Assembly: GCF_900101815.1 (NCBI RefSeq)
Contig: NZ_FNAO01000003.1
Location: forward strand, 1-64,000
DNA: 64,000 bases
Source: Pricia antarctica
GTDB taxonomy: Bacteria; Bacteroidota; Bacteroidia; Flavobacteriales; Flavobacteriaceae
Direction: 5' to 3'
Shown here: piece after piece, positions 34,747 through 42,852 of the stretch
Position numbering within the stretch: position 1 is the first letter of the stretch
How the letters are laid out: each line of letters starts with the position of its first letter
Translations under genes and position numbers: made by a program
Notes under the pieces: model-generated
Told to the model about the DNA's origin: nothing
Databases searched by the model: none
The model's input: the letters and a program-made list of their open reading frames with translations, nothing else

Positions 34747-35674
34747 GGATACCCTTGCTTTGTACCGTTTGGATAAAAATTTCGCTGGCCGAGGGAATGG
34801 TTTCCACAAAATGGTTGATATTCGCCTTGGTAGAAAGGTAATTCAGTACCGACCCGGAGTTGCTGTCGGGAAGCTGTACCGTAAAATCAAGCTGCTTCTC
34901 CCCTATATTGTACTTTGATGAGCTAATATCGAATTTGTCGGCCAACTCTTTCAAAATCATATCGCCGTTGTCGGTTTCAAGCCCCACCTGGTAAATATTG
35001 TTCTTATAGGCCCTTTTGATATCGGAAAGCTTTCCGTCCAATATTTTTTCCGAACGGTGAATCAGGGCGATATATTCGCAAAGCTCTTCTACCGATTCCA
35101 TTCTGTGGGTCGAAAATATGATTGAGGTACCGTTTTCCTTCAATCGTAGAATCTCATCCTTAATAATATTAGCATTGATGGGGTCGAAACCACTGAAAGG
35201 CTCGTCAAAAATAAGAAGTTTGGGTTCGTGAAGTACGGTTACTATAAACTGAATCTTCTGGGCCATACCCTTGGAAAGTTCTTGAATCTTTTTGTTCCAC
35301 CAATCTCCTATTTCTAGACGTTCGAACCAAAATTTCAGGCGTTTTTGTGCCTCTGATTTCGAGAGCCCCTTCAACTGTGCCAAATACAGCACCTGCTCCC
35401 CTACTTTCATCGATTTGTACAAACCTCTTTCCTCTGGCAAATAGCCTATCATGGCAATATGTTGGGGTTTTAAAAGTTCGCCATCGAAATAGACCTCGCC
35501 TTGGTCAGGAAAGGTAATCTGGTTAATAATTCGAATAAGCGTCGTCTTTCCGGCACCGTTGGGGCCTAAAAGGCCGTAGATACTATTTTTAGGGATTTCC
35601 AATGAAACCTTATCAAGGGCGGTGTGCCCCCCGTAGCGTTTGGTGACTTCCTTCGTAACCAAAATGTTGTTCAT
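34739..35674 (-). CDS. ABC transporter ATP-binding protein (NatA-like)
   Basis: This 311-aa ATPase has Walker A GPNGAGKTTLIR, a Q-loop around GYLPEERGL, signature LSKGMAQK (a variant of LSGGQ), Walker B LLIFDEPFSGFDP and switch FSTHRMES. DUF4162-like residues follow from about 220. It pairs with the following permease (eight-base overlap). The EERGLY segment is typical of the NatA/YhaQ group. It is the first gene of the operon with permease, MscS, outer-membrane protein and response regulator. Confidence 0.93.
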   Translation of the reverse strand: MNNILVTKEVTKRYGGHTALDKVSLEIPKNSIYGLLGPNGAGKTTLIRIINQITFPDQGEVYFDGELLKPQHIAMIGYLPEERGLYKSMKVGEQVLYLAQLKGLSKSEAQKRLKFWFERLEIGDWWNKKIQELSKGMAQKIQFIVTVLHEPKLLIFDEPFSGFDPINANIIKDEILRLKENGTSIIFSTHRMESVEELCEYIALIHRSEKILDGKLSDIKRAYKNNIYQVGLETDNGDMILKELADKFDISSSKYNIGEKQLDFTVQLPDSNSGSVLNYLSTKANINHFVETIPSASEIFIQTVQSKGIHE

Positions 35675-35702
35675 GCAAGCAATTTTTCCAAAGATATGGC
35701 AT

Positions 35703-35741
35703 TAAAACAAAAACCCACCCTTAAACGAATTCAAGGATGGG
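35703..35741 (-). terminator. Intrinsic terminator after dnaJ
   Basis: On the minus strand CCCATCCTT pairs with AAGGGTGGG (one wobble) and is followed by TTTTTGTTTT. It lies about 175 bases past the dnaJ stop and just upstream of the ABC operon start, so it insulates the ABC genes from grpE-dnaJ transcription. Confidence 0.82.
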
Positions 35742-35915
35742 AAAAAAAATTGCTATGAAAAAGAAAATTAATATTGGTTTCCCAATATCAATTTCAAATA
35801 TACGGTTTTTATTTAGAAATAAAAGTTTTTCGAAAAAATCTGTGGAAGAGCAAGTCCGACTCGTCTTGAGTTTCTCTTTTACCTACGATTTTCATCTGAA
35901 CTCAAGCCAAGTTCG

Positions 35916-37043
35916 TCAAGAGAACATATCCTTGACCTTTTCAAAGAAAGATTTATCGGATTTCTCGGGCTTGGGCTCGAAATTATCGTCGCCCTGCATA
36001 CGCTCGAAAAATTCCTTTTGTTCTTTGTTCAGCTCTTTGGGCGTCCATACATTGACGTGTACCAATAAATCTCCGGTACCGTAACCATTGATACTTGAGA
36101 TACCTTTTCCACGCAGGCGTAAGATTTTACCGGATTGGATGCCCGGTTCCAGCTTAATGCGCACCTTGCCCTCTACGGCATCTATCTCCTTTGAAATGCC
36201 CAACACGGCATCCGAAATACTGACGTACAGATCGTAATGCAAATTATCACCTTCACGCTTCAACGTATCGTGGATTTCGGTCTCCATGGCCACTAAAAGG
36301 TCGCCGGGAACACCGTTGCCCGGGGCGTCGTTGCCCTTTCCGGGAACTTTCAGCTGCATGCCTTCCTCCACGCCCGCAGGTATCTTGATCGATACGGTCT
36401 CTTCGACCATCTTCATGCCCTGTGCATCGGCATCATTGGGTTTTTTATCCAAAATCTGCCCACTTCCCCCACAGGTACTACAAGTGGCCGCTGTCTGCAT
36501 ACGACCTAAAATGGTATTCGTAATCTTGGTTACCTGCCCGCGACCGTTGCAGGTACTGCATGTGGTATAGGTTACACCCTCGGCCTGGACCTTCCGGCGG
36601 ACCTTGACCTTTTTTTCGACCCCGTTGGCGACTTCCTTTAGGGAAAGTTTTACGCGAATGCGCAAATTACTTCCCTTGACCCTTGGTTGACCACCGCCAC
36701 CAAAACCGCCGAAACCACTAAAGCCGCCTCCACCGCCGCCAAATGCACTCCCGAAGATATCGCCGAATTGGCTGAAAATATCGTCCATGTTCATACCGCC
36801 CCCTCCGAAACCACCACCACCTTGAAATGCGGCATGGCCGAATTGGTCGTATCGTGCCTTTTTATCGGCATTACTCAATACTTCGTAAGCTTCCGCCGAT
36901 TTTTTGAACATGTCCTCGGCACTGGCATCCCCGGGATTTTTATCCGGATGGTACTTCAAGGCCTTTTTGCGGTAGGCCTTTTTAATTTCTGCCGCGGAGG
37001 CATTTTTGGTAATGCCCAATATGTCGTAATAATCTTCCTTCAT
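35916..37043 (-). CDS. dnaJ: Chaperone DnaJ
   Basis: This 375-aa protein has a J domain (1-70, HPD in KYHPDKNPG), a Gly/Phe-rich linker (about 75-120), a zinc region and the C-terminal substrate-binding domains. The zinc region has only two CxxCxGxG motifs (CSTCNGRG, CSTCGGSG) instead of four, so only one zinc site can form; I recall this form from flavobacterial DnaJ. It stimulates DnaK ATPase and delivers unfolded proteins. It follows grpE by 84 bases on the same strand. No CIRCE-like repeat is visible upstream of grpE. Confidence 0.96.
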   Translation of the reverse strand: MKEDYYDILGITKNASAAEIKKAYRKKALKYHPDKNPGDASAEDMFKKSAEAYEVLSNADKKARYDQFGHAAFQGGGGFGGGGMNMDDIFSQFGDIFGSAFGGGGGGFSGFGGFGGGGQPRVKGSNLRIRVKLSLKEVANGVEKKVKVRRKVQAEGVTYTTCSTCNGRGQVTKITNTILGRMQTAATCSTCGGSGQILDKKPNDADAQGMKMVEETVSIKIPAGVEEGMQLKVPGKGNDAPGNGVPGDLLVAMETEIHDTLKREGDNLHYDLYVSISDAVLGISKEIDAVEGKVRIKLEPGIQSGKILRLRGKGISSINGYGTGDLLVHVNVWTPKELNKEQKEFFERMQGDDNFEPKPEKSDKSFFEKVKDMFS

Positions 37044-37127
37044 TCTTATTGTTTGGTTGCTGCCCTGCTCTCGAGTATCGATCGTAACGCACTAAAACCG
37101 GCAGCAGTATAAATTCGCAAAAAAATG

Positions 37128-37691
37128 CTATTTCCCTACCACTACTTTAGGATGGCGGATGATACGTTCGCCGAGCTTAAAGCCACGTTCGATAACATCG
37201 ACAACCTTACCCTTCATTTTTTTGTCGGGAGCCGGTATCTGCGTAATGGCATCGTGTACCTCGGCATCAAATGAATCCCCCACCTTGACTTCCACTTCCT
37301 CAAGACCTTTCGACCTAAGGGTTTCGCGTAATTTAACCCGAATCAATTCCACTCCCTTGAACATCTCTTTATCCTTAGATTTGGCCAATTCCTTTAGGGC
37401 GCGGTCAAAATCGTCTAAAACCGGCAATAGCGAAGTAATGACTTCCTGGCCTGCGGTCTTAAACATATCCATCCGTTCTTTGGATGTACGTCTCTTAAAA
37501 TTTTCAAACTCAGCAAAAAGGCGAAGAAACTTATCCTTTTCCTTGGCCAAATCATCACGCAACTGTTCTTCCTCGGTGAGTTCGTCTTGCTCGGGAGTTT
37601 CAGGGGATTCCACGTTCATCTCCATTTCGTCATCCAACAAATCCTCGTCCATCTGTTCGTCAAAATCCTCTGTTATATCTTTTTCACTCAT
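37128..37691 (-). CDS. grpE: Nucleotide exchange factor GrpE
   Basis: This 187-aa protein has a very acidic N-terminal region (residues 1-45), a long coiled coil with FLRLFAEFENFKRRTSKER, and the C-terminal beta domain with VIERGFKLGERIIRHPKVVV. It releases ADP from DnaK. It is the first gene of a grpE-dnaJ operon. Confidence 0.96.
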   Translation of the reverse strand: MSEKDITEDFDEQMDEDLLDDEMEMNVESPETPEQDELTEEEQLRDDLAKEKDKFLRLFAEFENFKRRTSKERMDMFKTAGQEVITSLLPVLDDFDRALKELAKSKDKEMFKGVELIRVKLRETLRSKGLEEVEVKVGDSFDAEVHDAITQIPAPDKKMKGKVVDVIERGFKLGERIIRHPKVVVGK

Positions 37692-37850
37692 GTGTGTTTT
37701 GCCGTTAAATTCTTGAATACTGATGTTTAGATTGGCAAAAGTACTGCCAATTCGGTGAAAATGTCAAAATGGCATAAAAAGAAATGGACGCTGGGCAGTT
37801 GCACTTGTCGGTATCCCATTTTCCGAACGCTTATAGATAATGGTATCTAT

Positions 37851-37880
37851 AAAAAAAGCATCCCAAAGTGAGGGACGCTA
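37851..37880 (-). terminator. Intrinsic terminator downstream of the epimerase-like gene
   Basis: On the minus strand GCGTCCC pairs with GGGATGC (one wobble) around a 7-base loop, followed by seven T residues. It lies about 100 bases past the stop at 37981. Confidence 0.78.
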
Positions 37881-37980
37881 TAGTGGTACTATTTATTAGT
37901 TACTTTCTAATCAAGAGCGTGTTCAAAAACCCTGCTTCGTCAAACTACCGGTTTTCAGTTTGCATTGGCCGTAACATGCA

Positions 37981-38961
37981 CTAAGAGCTATATTCCTTAT
38001 TATAAACAACATCCGATGCGTTTTCATTTTGCCCGTTGCCGTAAATTTCCTTGAGGGCCACGCAAACATTGGGATAAGTAAAGATAAATCCTTCCTCCTC
38101 TATTTTTTTACAACTGACCCTTTGGCTCGCAAAAAGAAGATAGGCCATCTCACCGAGAATGGTCTTCATTACAAATTTCGGGATATTGGGAAGGAACAAA
38201 GGTCTATCGACTGCCTTGGCGATTTCTTTGACCAATCGGTTGTTCGTAACGGGATTGGGACCTACACCGTTAAATATCCCAATGAGCGCATTTTCGACGG
38301 TAAAGAGAAACATGCGTGCCAGATCCGAAACATGGATCCAGGATTGCCATTGCTCCCCACTGCCAAAAGCGGCACCCACGTAATTTTTGACCGGTTTTGC
38401 CATTTCGGGCAGCGCACCGCCATCCGATGACATTACGAGACCGATTCTAACTTTTGCGACACTGAAATCAAAGTCATTAAAGGCATCGGCTTCCTTCTCC
38501 CAGACCTCAACAACCTCGCCCAAAAAACTATCGTCGATTTTCTTTTCGATCTCGGTATAATAACTTGAAAGGGAATCGGGATAGACCCCGATAGCAGAGG
38601 CAGAAACAAATGAGGTTATCGCCTTATAATTGCCCGGTTTTAAGGTCTTTTGTTTTTTAAGCGCCCTGTGCAAAGTGCGAAGTGTATTGACCCTGCTTGA
38701 GAGAATTTCCTTTTTGTTATGGGTAGTCCATCTTTTTGAAATGCTCGCCCCGGCCAGATTGATAATGGCGGTAACGCCTTCAAAACATGCTTCATCGATT
38801 ACCCCCGAATCCGGATTCCAGTAGAATCCATGATAATCCGGTTTGGTAACCATTTTGTCTTTGCTGGTCGTCAAATAATTGACCGATATCTTACGAGCCT
38901 GACATTGTCTGACAATTTCATTGCCTACCAGTCCGGTTGCACCTGTAATCAAAATTCTCAT
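37981..38961 (-). CDS. TIGR01777-family NAD(P)-dependent epimerase-like protein
   Basis: This 326-aa extended short-chain dehydrogenase/reductase starts with the nucleotide-binding motif ITGATGLVGNEIV. The family motifs are GFYWNPDSGVID, AIINLAGASISKRWT, SSRVNTLRTLHRAL, SASAIGVYP and WQSWIHVSDLARMF. Members resemble YfcH of E. coli, and their substrate is unknown. A C-terminal DUF1731 region (LPNIPKFVMKTILGEMAYLL) is present. It is monocistronic. Confidence 0.93.
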   Translation of the reverse strand: MRILITGATGLVGNEIVRQCQARKISVNYLTTSKDKMVTKPDYHGFYWNPDSGVIDEACFEGVTAIINLAGASISKRWTTHNKKEILSSRVNTLRTLHRALKKQKTLKPGNYKAITSFVSASAIGVYPDSLSSYYTEIEKKIDDSFLGEVVEVWEKEADAFNDFDFSVAKVRIGLVMSSDGGALPEMAKPVKNYVGAAFGSGEQWQSWIHVSDLARMFLFTVENALIGIFNGVGPNPVTNNRLVKEIAKAVDRPLFLPNIPKFVMKTILGEMAYLLFASQRVSCKKIEEEGFIFTYPNVCVALKEIYGNGQNENASDVVYNKEYSS

Positions 38962-39105
38962 AGTTCAAAGGTAAGCCTTCTCAGTACCATGAAATTGCCA
39001 TTTAATTCGGATTTAACAGTATTGCTTGGCATTATGCCGTATTGCTTAACCTTATGTTAAGAATATAGTCGGATTCGACCGTAAATATGCAGATGCAAGT
39101 ACGAT

Positions 39106-39765
39106 TTATTTCTTGGCCCGAAGCATTTCTCGTTTTCCGGGCGGGCCGGGCAAGCGTTCGACGGTAAACCCGACCGATTGCATGGCACGACGTACACTTC
39201 CCTTTGCGGCGTAGGTGGTCAGTACGCCATTCCTGTTAAGGGCACGGTACATTTTTGAGAAGATGTCTTCCGTCCATAGTTCGGGTTGAACCCGAGCTCC
39301 GAAGGCATCGAAATAGATTAGATCGTACCGATTTTCATCCTCGATACGGGAAAAATCCTTTCGTTGTTTTTGTAGGCTAAAATCCGATGAAATTCTGAAA
39401 TTTTTCTCCCAGGGGTCTTCGTGCATCCTAAGAAATTCGGCGGCATACCCTTCCGCTTTCAATTCGGAAACATAATTGAGCTGTTGTAGTTCCGCGACGG
39501 AAATGGGATAGGCTTCCACTCCCGTATATTGTACCGAAATATCTAGTTTTTTAGCCTCCAAAAAGGTGATGAAAGCGTTCAGACCGGTGCCGAAACCAAT
39601 TTCCAGAATGGCAATTTTACGATGGGGGAACAGGGAAAGTCCGTGTTCGATAAATACGTGATAGGCTTCTTGTACCGCTCCGTGTTTGGAATGGTACTGC
39701 TCGTCCCATTCTTCGATTTGAATGGTTTTTGAGCCGTCGGCGGTTGTGATTATTTTCCGTTTCAT
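39106..39765 (-). CDS. mnmD: tRNA 5-aminomethyl-2-thiouridine methyltransferase MnmD
   Basis: This 219-aa methyltransferase has the SAM-binding motif ILEIGFGTGLNAF and the family block DLIYFDAFGARVQPELWTED. The ending SVGFTVERLPGPPGKREM is typical of MnmC N-domain-like enzymes. It performs the last methylation making mnm5U at the wobble position of some tRNAs. It has no FAD-dependent MnmC C-domain, so it is the stand-alone MnmD form. I prefer ATG 39765 over an upstream TTG. It diverges from ilvE. Confidence 0.9.
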   Translation of the reverse strand: MKRKIITTADGSKTIQIEEWDEQYHSKHGAVQEAYHVFIEHGLSLFPHRKIAILEIGFGTGLNAFITFLEAKKLDISVQYTGVEAYPISVAELQQLNYVSELKAEGYAAEFLRMHEDPWEKNFRISSDFSLQKQRKDFSRIEDENRYDLIYFDAFGARVQPELWTEDIFSKMYRALNRNGVLTTYAAKGSVRRAMQSVGFTVERLPGPPGKREMLRAKK

Positions 39766-39880
39766 GTCCCTCAAAACGTATTGGGCTGTTACAAAGTTGC
39801 TACAAAATTGGACATTTTTGAACGAAAAAGGAAGAAGGAATTGGTAAGAATGCGTAATTTTAATCCTTCAAAACAAAATT

Positions 39881-40945
39881 ATGGAGACGACCATGCAAAA
39901 TATCAGTATCGAAAAAACGGAAAAAACGAAAATAGATCAGGTAGATTTTGACAATCTGGCGTTCGGAAGCGTGTTTACCGATCATATGCTAGTCTGCGAT
40001 TACCGAAATGGCGCTTGGGAAGTTCCCCAAATAATGCCATATCAGGCCATTAGTTTGGAACCTTCCGCAAAGATATTTCATTATGGACAGTCCATCTTCG
40101 AAGGGATGAAAGCCTACAAAGATGCCGATGAAAAAATTTGGCTCTTCCGTCCGCTTGAAAACCATAAACGTTTGAATATTTCAGCCAAAAGGATGGCCAT
40201 ACCCGAACTGCCCGAAGAATTTTTTATGGATGGGTTAAAGCAACTCATAAAACTAGATGAAAATTGGATACCCAAAAAAGAAGGTAGCGCCTTGTACATT
40301 CGCCCTTTTATCTTCGCTACGGGAAAAGGCTTCCACGCCTCGCCCGCCGATGAGTACAAATTTATTATCTGCCTAGCTCCTTCCGGCCCCTATTTTTCGG
40401 GAAAAGTAAAGGTGCTTATCGAGGAAAAATATTCTCGATCGGCCAACGGTGGCGTAGGTTTTGCCAAAGCGGGCGGTAATTATGCGGGACAGTTCTTTCC
40501 GACGCAACTGGCCGTAAAAAAAGGATATCAACAAGTCATTTGGACGGATGACCACAATCACGAGTTTATCGAAGAAGCCGGGGCTATGAACATTTTTGTA
40601 CGCATCAACGATACCTTGATCACAGCACCGATCAGCGACCGTATATTGGATGGCATCACCCGGAAAAGCATTCTACCAATCGCCGAAGACGAAGGTATAA
40701 CCACCGAAGTGCGCAAAATAACCGTCGGCGAAGTGGTCGAAGCGGCCAAAAACGGCAGCTTGAAAGAAATGTTCGGTGCCGGTACCGCCGCGGTGATATC
40801 GCCCATAGCTACTTTTGGTTATCGGGAAGTGGACTATGACCTACCCGAACTCGAAAGCAGTTTTGCCTCACGACTTAAAAAACGAATTATCGATATTCAG
40901 TACAATCGCGCAGAAGATCTTTTTGGATGGCGGCATGGGGTTTAA
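39881..40945 (+). CDS. ilvE: Branched-chain amino acid aminotransferase
   Basis: This 354-aa fold-type IV PLP enzyme has the long bacterial/eukaryotic BCAT length. Motifs seen are FHYGQSIFEGMKAY, LYIRPFIFATG, the PLP lysine K196 in VGFAKAGGNYAG, EEAGAMNIFV, and the terminal GTAAVISPIATFGYR. It catalyses the last step of valine, leucine and isoleucine synthesis and the first of their breakdown. The usual start is ATG 39881, with ATG 39893 as an alternative. It is a single gene whose end overlaps a 10-base inverted repeat. Confidence 0.95.
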   Translation: METTMQNISIEKTEKTKIDQVDFDNLAFGSVFTDHMLVCDYRNGAWEVPQIMPYQAISLEPSAKIFHYGQSIFEGMKAYKDADEKIWLFRPLENHKRLNISAKRMAIPELPEEFFMDGLKQLIKLDENWIPKKEGSALYIRPFIFATGKGFHASPADEYKFIICLAPSGPYFSGKVKVLIEEKYSRSANGGVGFAKAGGNYAGQFFPTQLAVKKGYQQVIWTDDHNHEFIEEAGAMNIFVRINDTLITAPISDRILDGITRKSILPIAEDEGITTEVRKITVGEVVEAAKNGSLKEMFGAGTAAVISPIATFGYREVDYDLPELESSFASRLKKRIIDIQYNRAEDLFGWRHGV

Positions 40946-40971
40946 ACTGAAAACTTCGTGATTTAAACCCC
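40937..40971. repeat. Perfect 10-base inverted repeat across the ilvE stop
   Basis: GGGGTTTAAA at 40937-40946 and TTTAAACCCC at 40962-40971 enclose the ilvE stop codon in the left arm and a 15-base loop. There is no T tract, so it is not a standard terminator. It may stabilise the 3' end or act with a factor. Confidence 0.6.
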
Positions 40972-41024
40972 CAGATCCGCAAATTTGATATCGATGTAGG
41001 ATTATTGGGTGTTTACATATGCTC

Positions 41025-41411
41025 TTACCGCTTCAAAACGCCTAAAATATCCGGTTTAAAATAGTTGGGGCCTTTTAACACTTTACCGTCCTCACGGTAA
41101 ATGGGTTTGCCGTCGGCCCCCAGTTTGCTCATATTGCTACGCTGGATTTCGGTAAAAACTTCTTCGATCTTGTGCTGCATGCCGTGCTCGAGAATCGTAC
41201 CGCATAAGATGTAAAGCATATCGCCCAAGGCGTCCGCTACTTCCACTAGATCATCATTATTGGAGGCCTCAAGATACTCTTTGTTCTCCTCGTCCATTAA
41301 GTTAAAGCGTAGTGTGTTTTTTGCGGCGCCCAAATCGGCCCGCATCGTTTCGGAAACACCAAGTCCGAAAGATGTATGGAACAGTTCTACCGCACTTATT
41401 TTGTTTTTCAT
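41025..41411 (-). CDS. MazG-like nucleoside triphosphate pyrophosphohydrolase
   Basis: This 128-aa all-helical protein has the metal-binding EExxE...ExxD pattern of the MazG/HisE-like superfamily (MDEENKEYLEA, then LVEVADALGDMLYILCGT). The ending GKVLKGPNYFKPDI is typical of the small stand-alone family. It probably hydrolyses a nucleotide triphosphate or phosphoribosyl-ATP-like substrate. There are no his genes nearby, so a housecleaning role is more likely than histidine synthesis. Confidence 0.87.
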   Translation of the reverse strand: MKNKISAVELFHTSFGLGVSETMRADLGAAKNTLRFNLMDEENKEYLEASNNDDLVEVADALGDMLYILCGTILEHGMQHKIEEVFTEIQRSNMSKLGADGKPIYREDGKVLKGPNYFKPDILGVLKR

Positions 41412-41461
41412 ATCGAAATATTTAGCTTCTATAGGTTCACAATGAACGAAATTATCCGCTC

Positions 41462-41503
41462 GGAAACAAGAGGAGAGTGATTGGAAACAAGAGGGGATTG
41501 ATT
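41462..41503. repeat. Imperfect 21-base tandem duplication
   Basis: GGAAACAAGAGGAGAGTGATT is followed directly by GGAAACAAGAGGGGATTGATT. It lies between the divergent MazG-like gene and the small membrane protein gene. The period of 21 bases is two helical turns. It resembles the other word repeats of the window, though an operator role is possible. Confidence 0.55.
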
Positions 41504-41576
41504 TGAGATGTACCTGAGGTCAGTTTTAATCTGCTATACCGTTTGGAAACCTTAATTTTGCTAAAACATCCATTTT

Positions 41577-41765
41577 ATGTTCAGTACCGGACAACTCATT
41601 TTCGCCCTACTTTTTGCGATCAGCTTTATCGCCATTATCATTTTTAGCTATAAAAAGGATAAAAAACTGCACAAAAAAAATTATAAAGGAGTGCAGTGGG
41701 TCGCTATGGCCTTTATAGCTTTCATTCTTATCTTGTTTGTTATAAAATACCTACTTAAAAACTAG
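41577..41765 (+). CDS. Small two-helix membrane protein, unknown
   Basis: This 62-aa protein has two hydrophobic helices (about residues 6-23 and 42-59) around a basic loop (YKKDKKLHKKNYKG). The positive loop suggests that both ends face the periplasm. I recall similar short proteins in flavobacteria, but no function. A TAATTTTG -7-like element lies at 41553-41560. Its coding pattern is convincing despite the size. Confidence 0.72.
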   Translation: MFSTGQLIFALLFAISFIAIIIFSYKKDKKLHKKNYKGVQWVAMAFIAFILILFVIKYLLKN

Positions 41766-41844
41766 ACCTAGTTTTGCGGATATAAAAAAAACGCAGCAGT
41801 GACAACAATAATTAAGTTTGTCTCGTATATTATACCAAATAACG

Positions 41845-41852
41845 TATTTTTG
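41845..41852 (+). promoter_or_regulatory. Candidate promoter of the 59-aa protein gene
   Basis: TATTTTTG matches TAnnTTTG, with a TTG at 41818-41820 (24-base spacing, slightly long), 25 bases before the ATG at 41878. Confidence 0.45.
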
Positions 41853-41877
41853 CGTTGTTTATAAAAGGGGCAAACAC

Positions 41878-42057
41878 ATGTTAAGTTTTTTTACTATACT
41901 TCTAATCTTGGTCGGGGCAAATGCCGTCTTCATGGTATTCAGTCTTTCAGGTACGTCCAACGGACGAAAAAAATCCAACGACACCGTATCTAAAACCAGA
42001 TCCTCAAAGGTCTATCGTTTGCAGAATTTTTCTTCCAAAATCAAGAAGGCGGTTTAA
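41878..42057 (+). CDS. Small single-helix membrane protein, unknown
   Basis: This 59-aa protein has one N-terminal hydrophobic segment (MLSFFTILLILVGANAVFMV) and a basic, serine-rich tail to VYRLQNFSSKIKKAV. The start at ATG 41878 follows a candidate promoter; a longer frame upstream would run through that promoter. No family recognised. It could be a membrane-anchored basic peptide. Confidence 0.58.
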   Translation: MLSFFTILLILVGANAVFMVFSLSGTSNGRKKSNDTVSKTRSSKVYRLQNFSSKIKKAV

Positions 42058-42143
42058 ATACACTGCTTTTTCCGAAATATAACCTAAGGGCGTATCTATT
42101 AAATCGCTGTAGGATACCCATTTTATTTTCTTAATTTGCACCG

Positions 42144-42515
42144 ATGAAACAATGGTTGCTCGTTTTTATCGGGGGCGGAATAGGAAGTGTATTGCGATAT
42201 CTTATCTCCAAGTCTTTCAATACTTATTTTGCATATTTTTACCTTGGTACTTTTCTGGTCAACATTTTGGGCTGTCTATTCATTGGCCTCATATTGGGCC
42301 TTTCGTTCAAGGGCAATTACCTCTCCGAAAATCAGATTTTGATACTGGCCACCGGCTTCTGCGGGGGCTTTACCACTTTTTCCACTTTTGCCTTTGAAAA
42401 ACACGCCCTTTTAACTGCGGGTGAGCTTTTTCATTTTTCCTTCTACCTTATTAGTAGTATCGTCGTCGGCATAGCGGCCGTCGCATTCGGCCTTTGGCTG
42501 GCGAAAGTCCTTTAA
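42144..42515 (+). CDS. crcB: Fluoride exporter CrcB (Fluc)
   Basis: This 123-aa protein with four membrane helices has the Fluc motifs GGGIGSVLRYLIS, GTFLVNILGCLFIG and GFCGGFTTFSTFAFE (phenylalanine-lined pore segment). As a dual-topology dimer it forms a fluoride channel in the inner membrane. A single gene suggests a homodimer. I looked for a fluoride riboswitch in the 86 bases upstream and did not find one. Confidence 0.94.
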   Translation: MKQWLLVFIGGGIGSVLRYLISKSFNTYFAYFYLGTFLVNILGCLFIGLILGLSFKGNYLSENQILILATGFCGGFTTFSTFAFEKHALLTAGELFHFSFYLISSIVVGIAAVAFGLWLAKVL

Positions 42516-42730
42516 AAACAACCGATTATCCATTTTTTCTTTGTAATTGGGTTGACTCTATACCGATTCCAGATAGTATGGGAAATCAATTGAGCGTTCA
42601 CTGCCATGTGTTATGTAACAGATGAACCCCGCCAATTTACCACAATTCACTTCATATTTTATTCTCCAAGTCGTCCAACATTTAAAAAGTTTGATATTCA
42701 ATATCATTTTTTTAATCATTTAATAATAGA

Positions 42731-42807
42731 ATACCCCAAAATTTCAAGGGTATAAATTATTAATACTATAAAAATGGAATCAATACCCCTAATTTTTTAT
42801 GGGGTAT
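42731..42807. promoter_or_regulatory. Two ATACCCC inverted repeats, candidate operator of the PII-Amt operon
   Basis: ATACCCC at 42731-42737 pairs with GGGTAT at 42748-42753. A second, longer copy has ATACCCC at 42783-42789 and GGGGTAT at 42801-42807. The left arms are 52 bases apart, about five helical turns. The second copy ends 13 bases before the -7 element TACATTTG. The identical words in an otherwise A/T-rich region suggest a dimeric regulator. The protein is unknown. Confidence 0.55.
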
Positions 42808-42820
42808 ATTTTAATTAACA

Positions 42821-42828
42821 TACATTTG
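42821..42828 (+). promoter_or_regulatory. Candidate promoter of the PII-Amt operon
   Basis: TACATTTG matches TAnnTTTG, 25 bases before the PII ATG. The -33 region lies inside the right inverted repeat, so a bound protein there would block or assist polymerase. Confidence 0.5.
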
Positions 42829-42852
42829 GCGCTCTTAACATAAATCAAACAA

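Larger units (their letters stand above)
42516..42852. other. A/T-rich regulatory gap before the PII gene
   Basis: This 337-base gap has no gene. Its right half, from 42731, holds two ATACCCC inverted repeats and a -7 element. The left half shows nothing specific. Confidence 0.6.

Noticed and set aside
35737-36084. 115-aa plus-strand frame overlapping the dnaJ end
   Set aside because: It overlaps the conserved dnaJ C-terminus and is a shadow in low-complexity sequence.
42058-42143. Possible fluoride riboswitch before crcB
   Set aside because: The 86 bases do not contain the conserved pseudoknot and GATGG/CTGATG segments of the crcB motif.
42822-42845. Sigma-54 promoter before the PII gene
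   Set aside because: A TTGGCGC word is present, but the GC of the -12 element is not found ten bases later.
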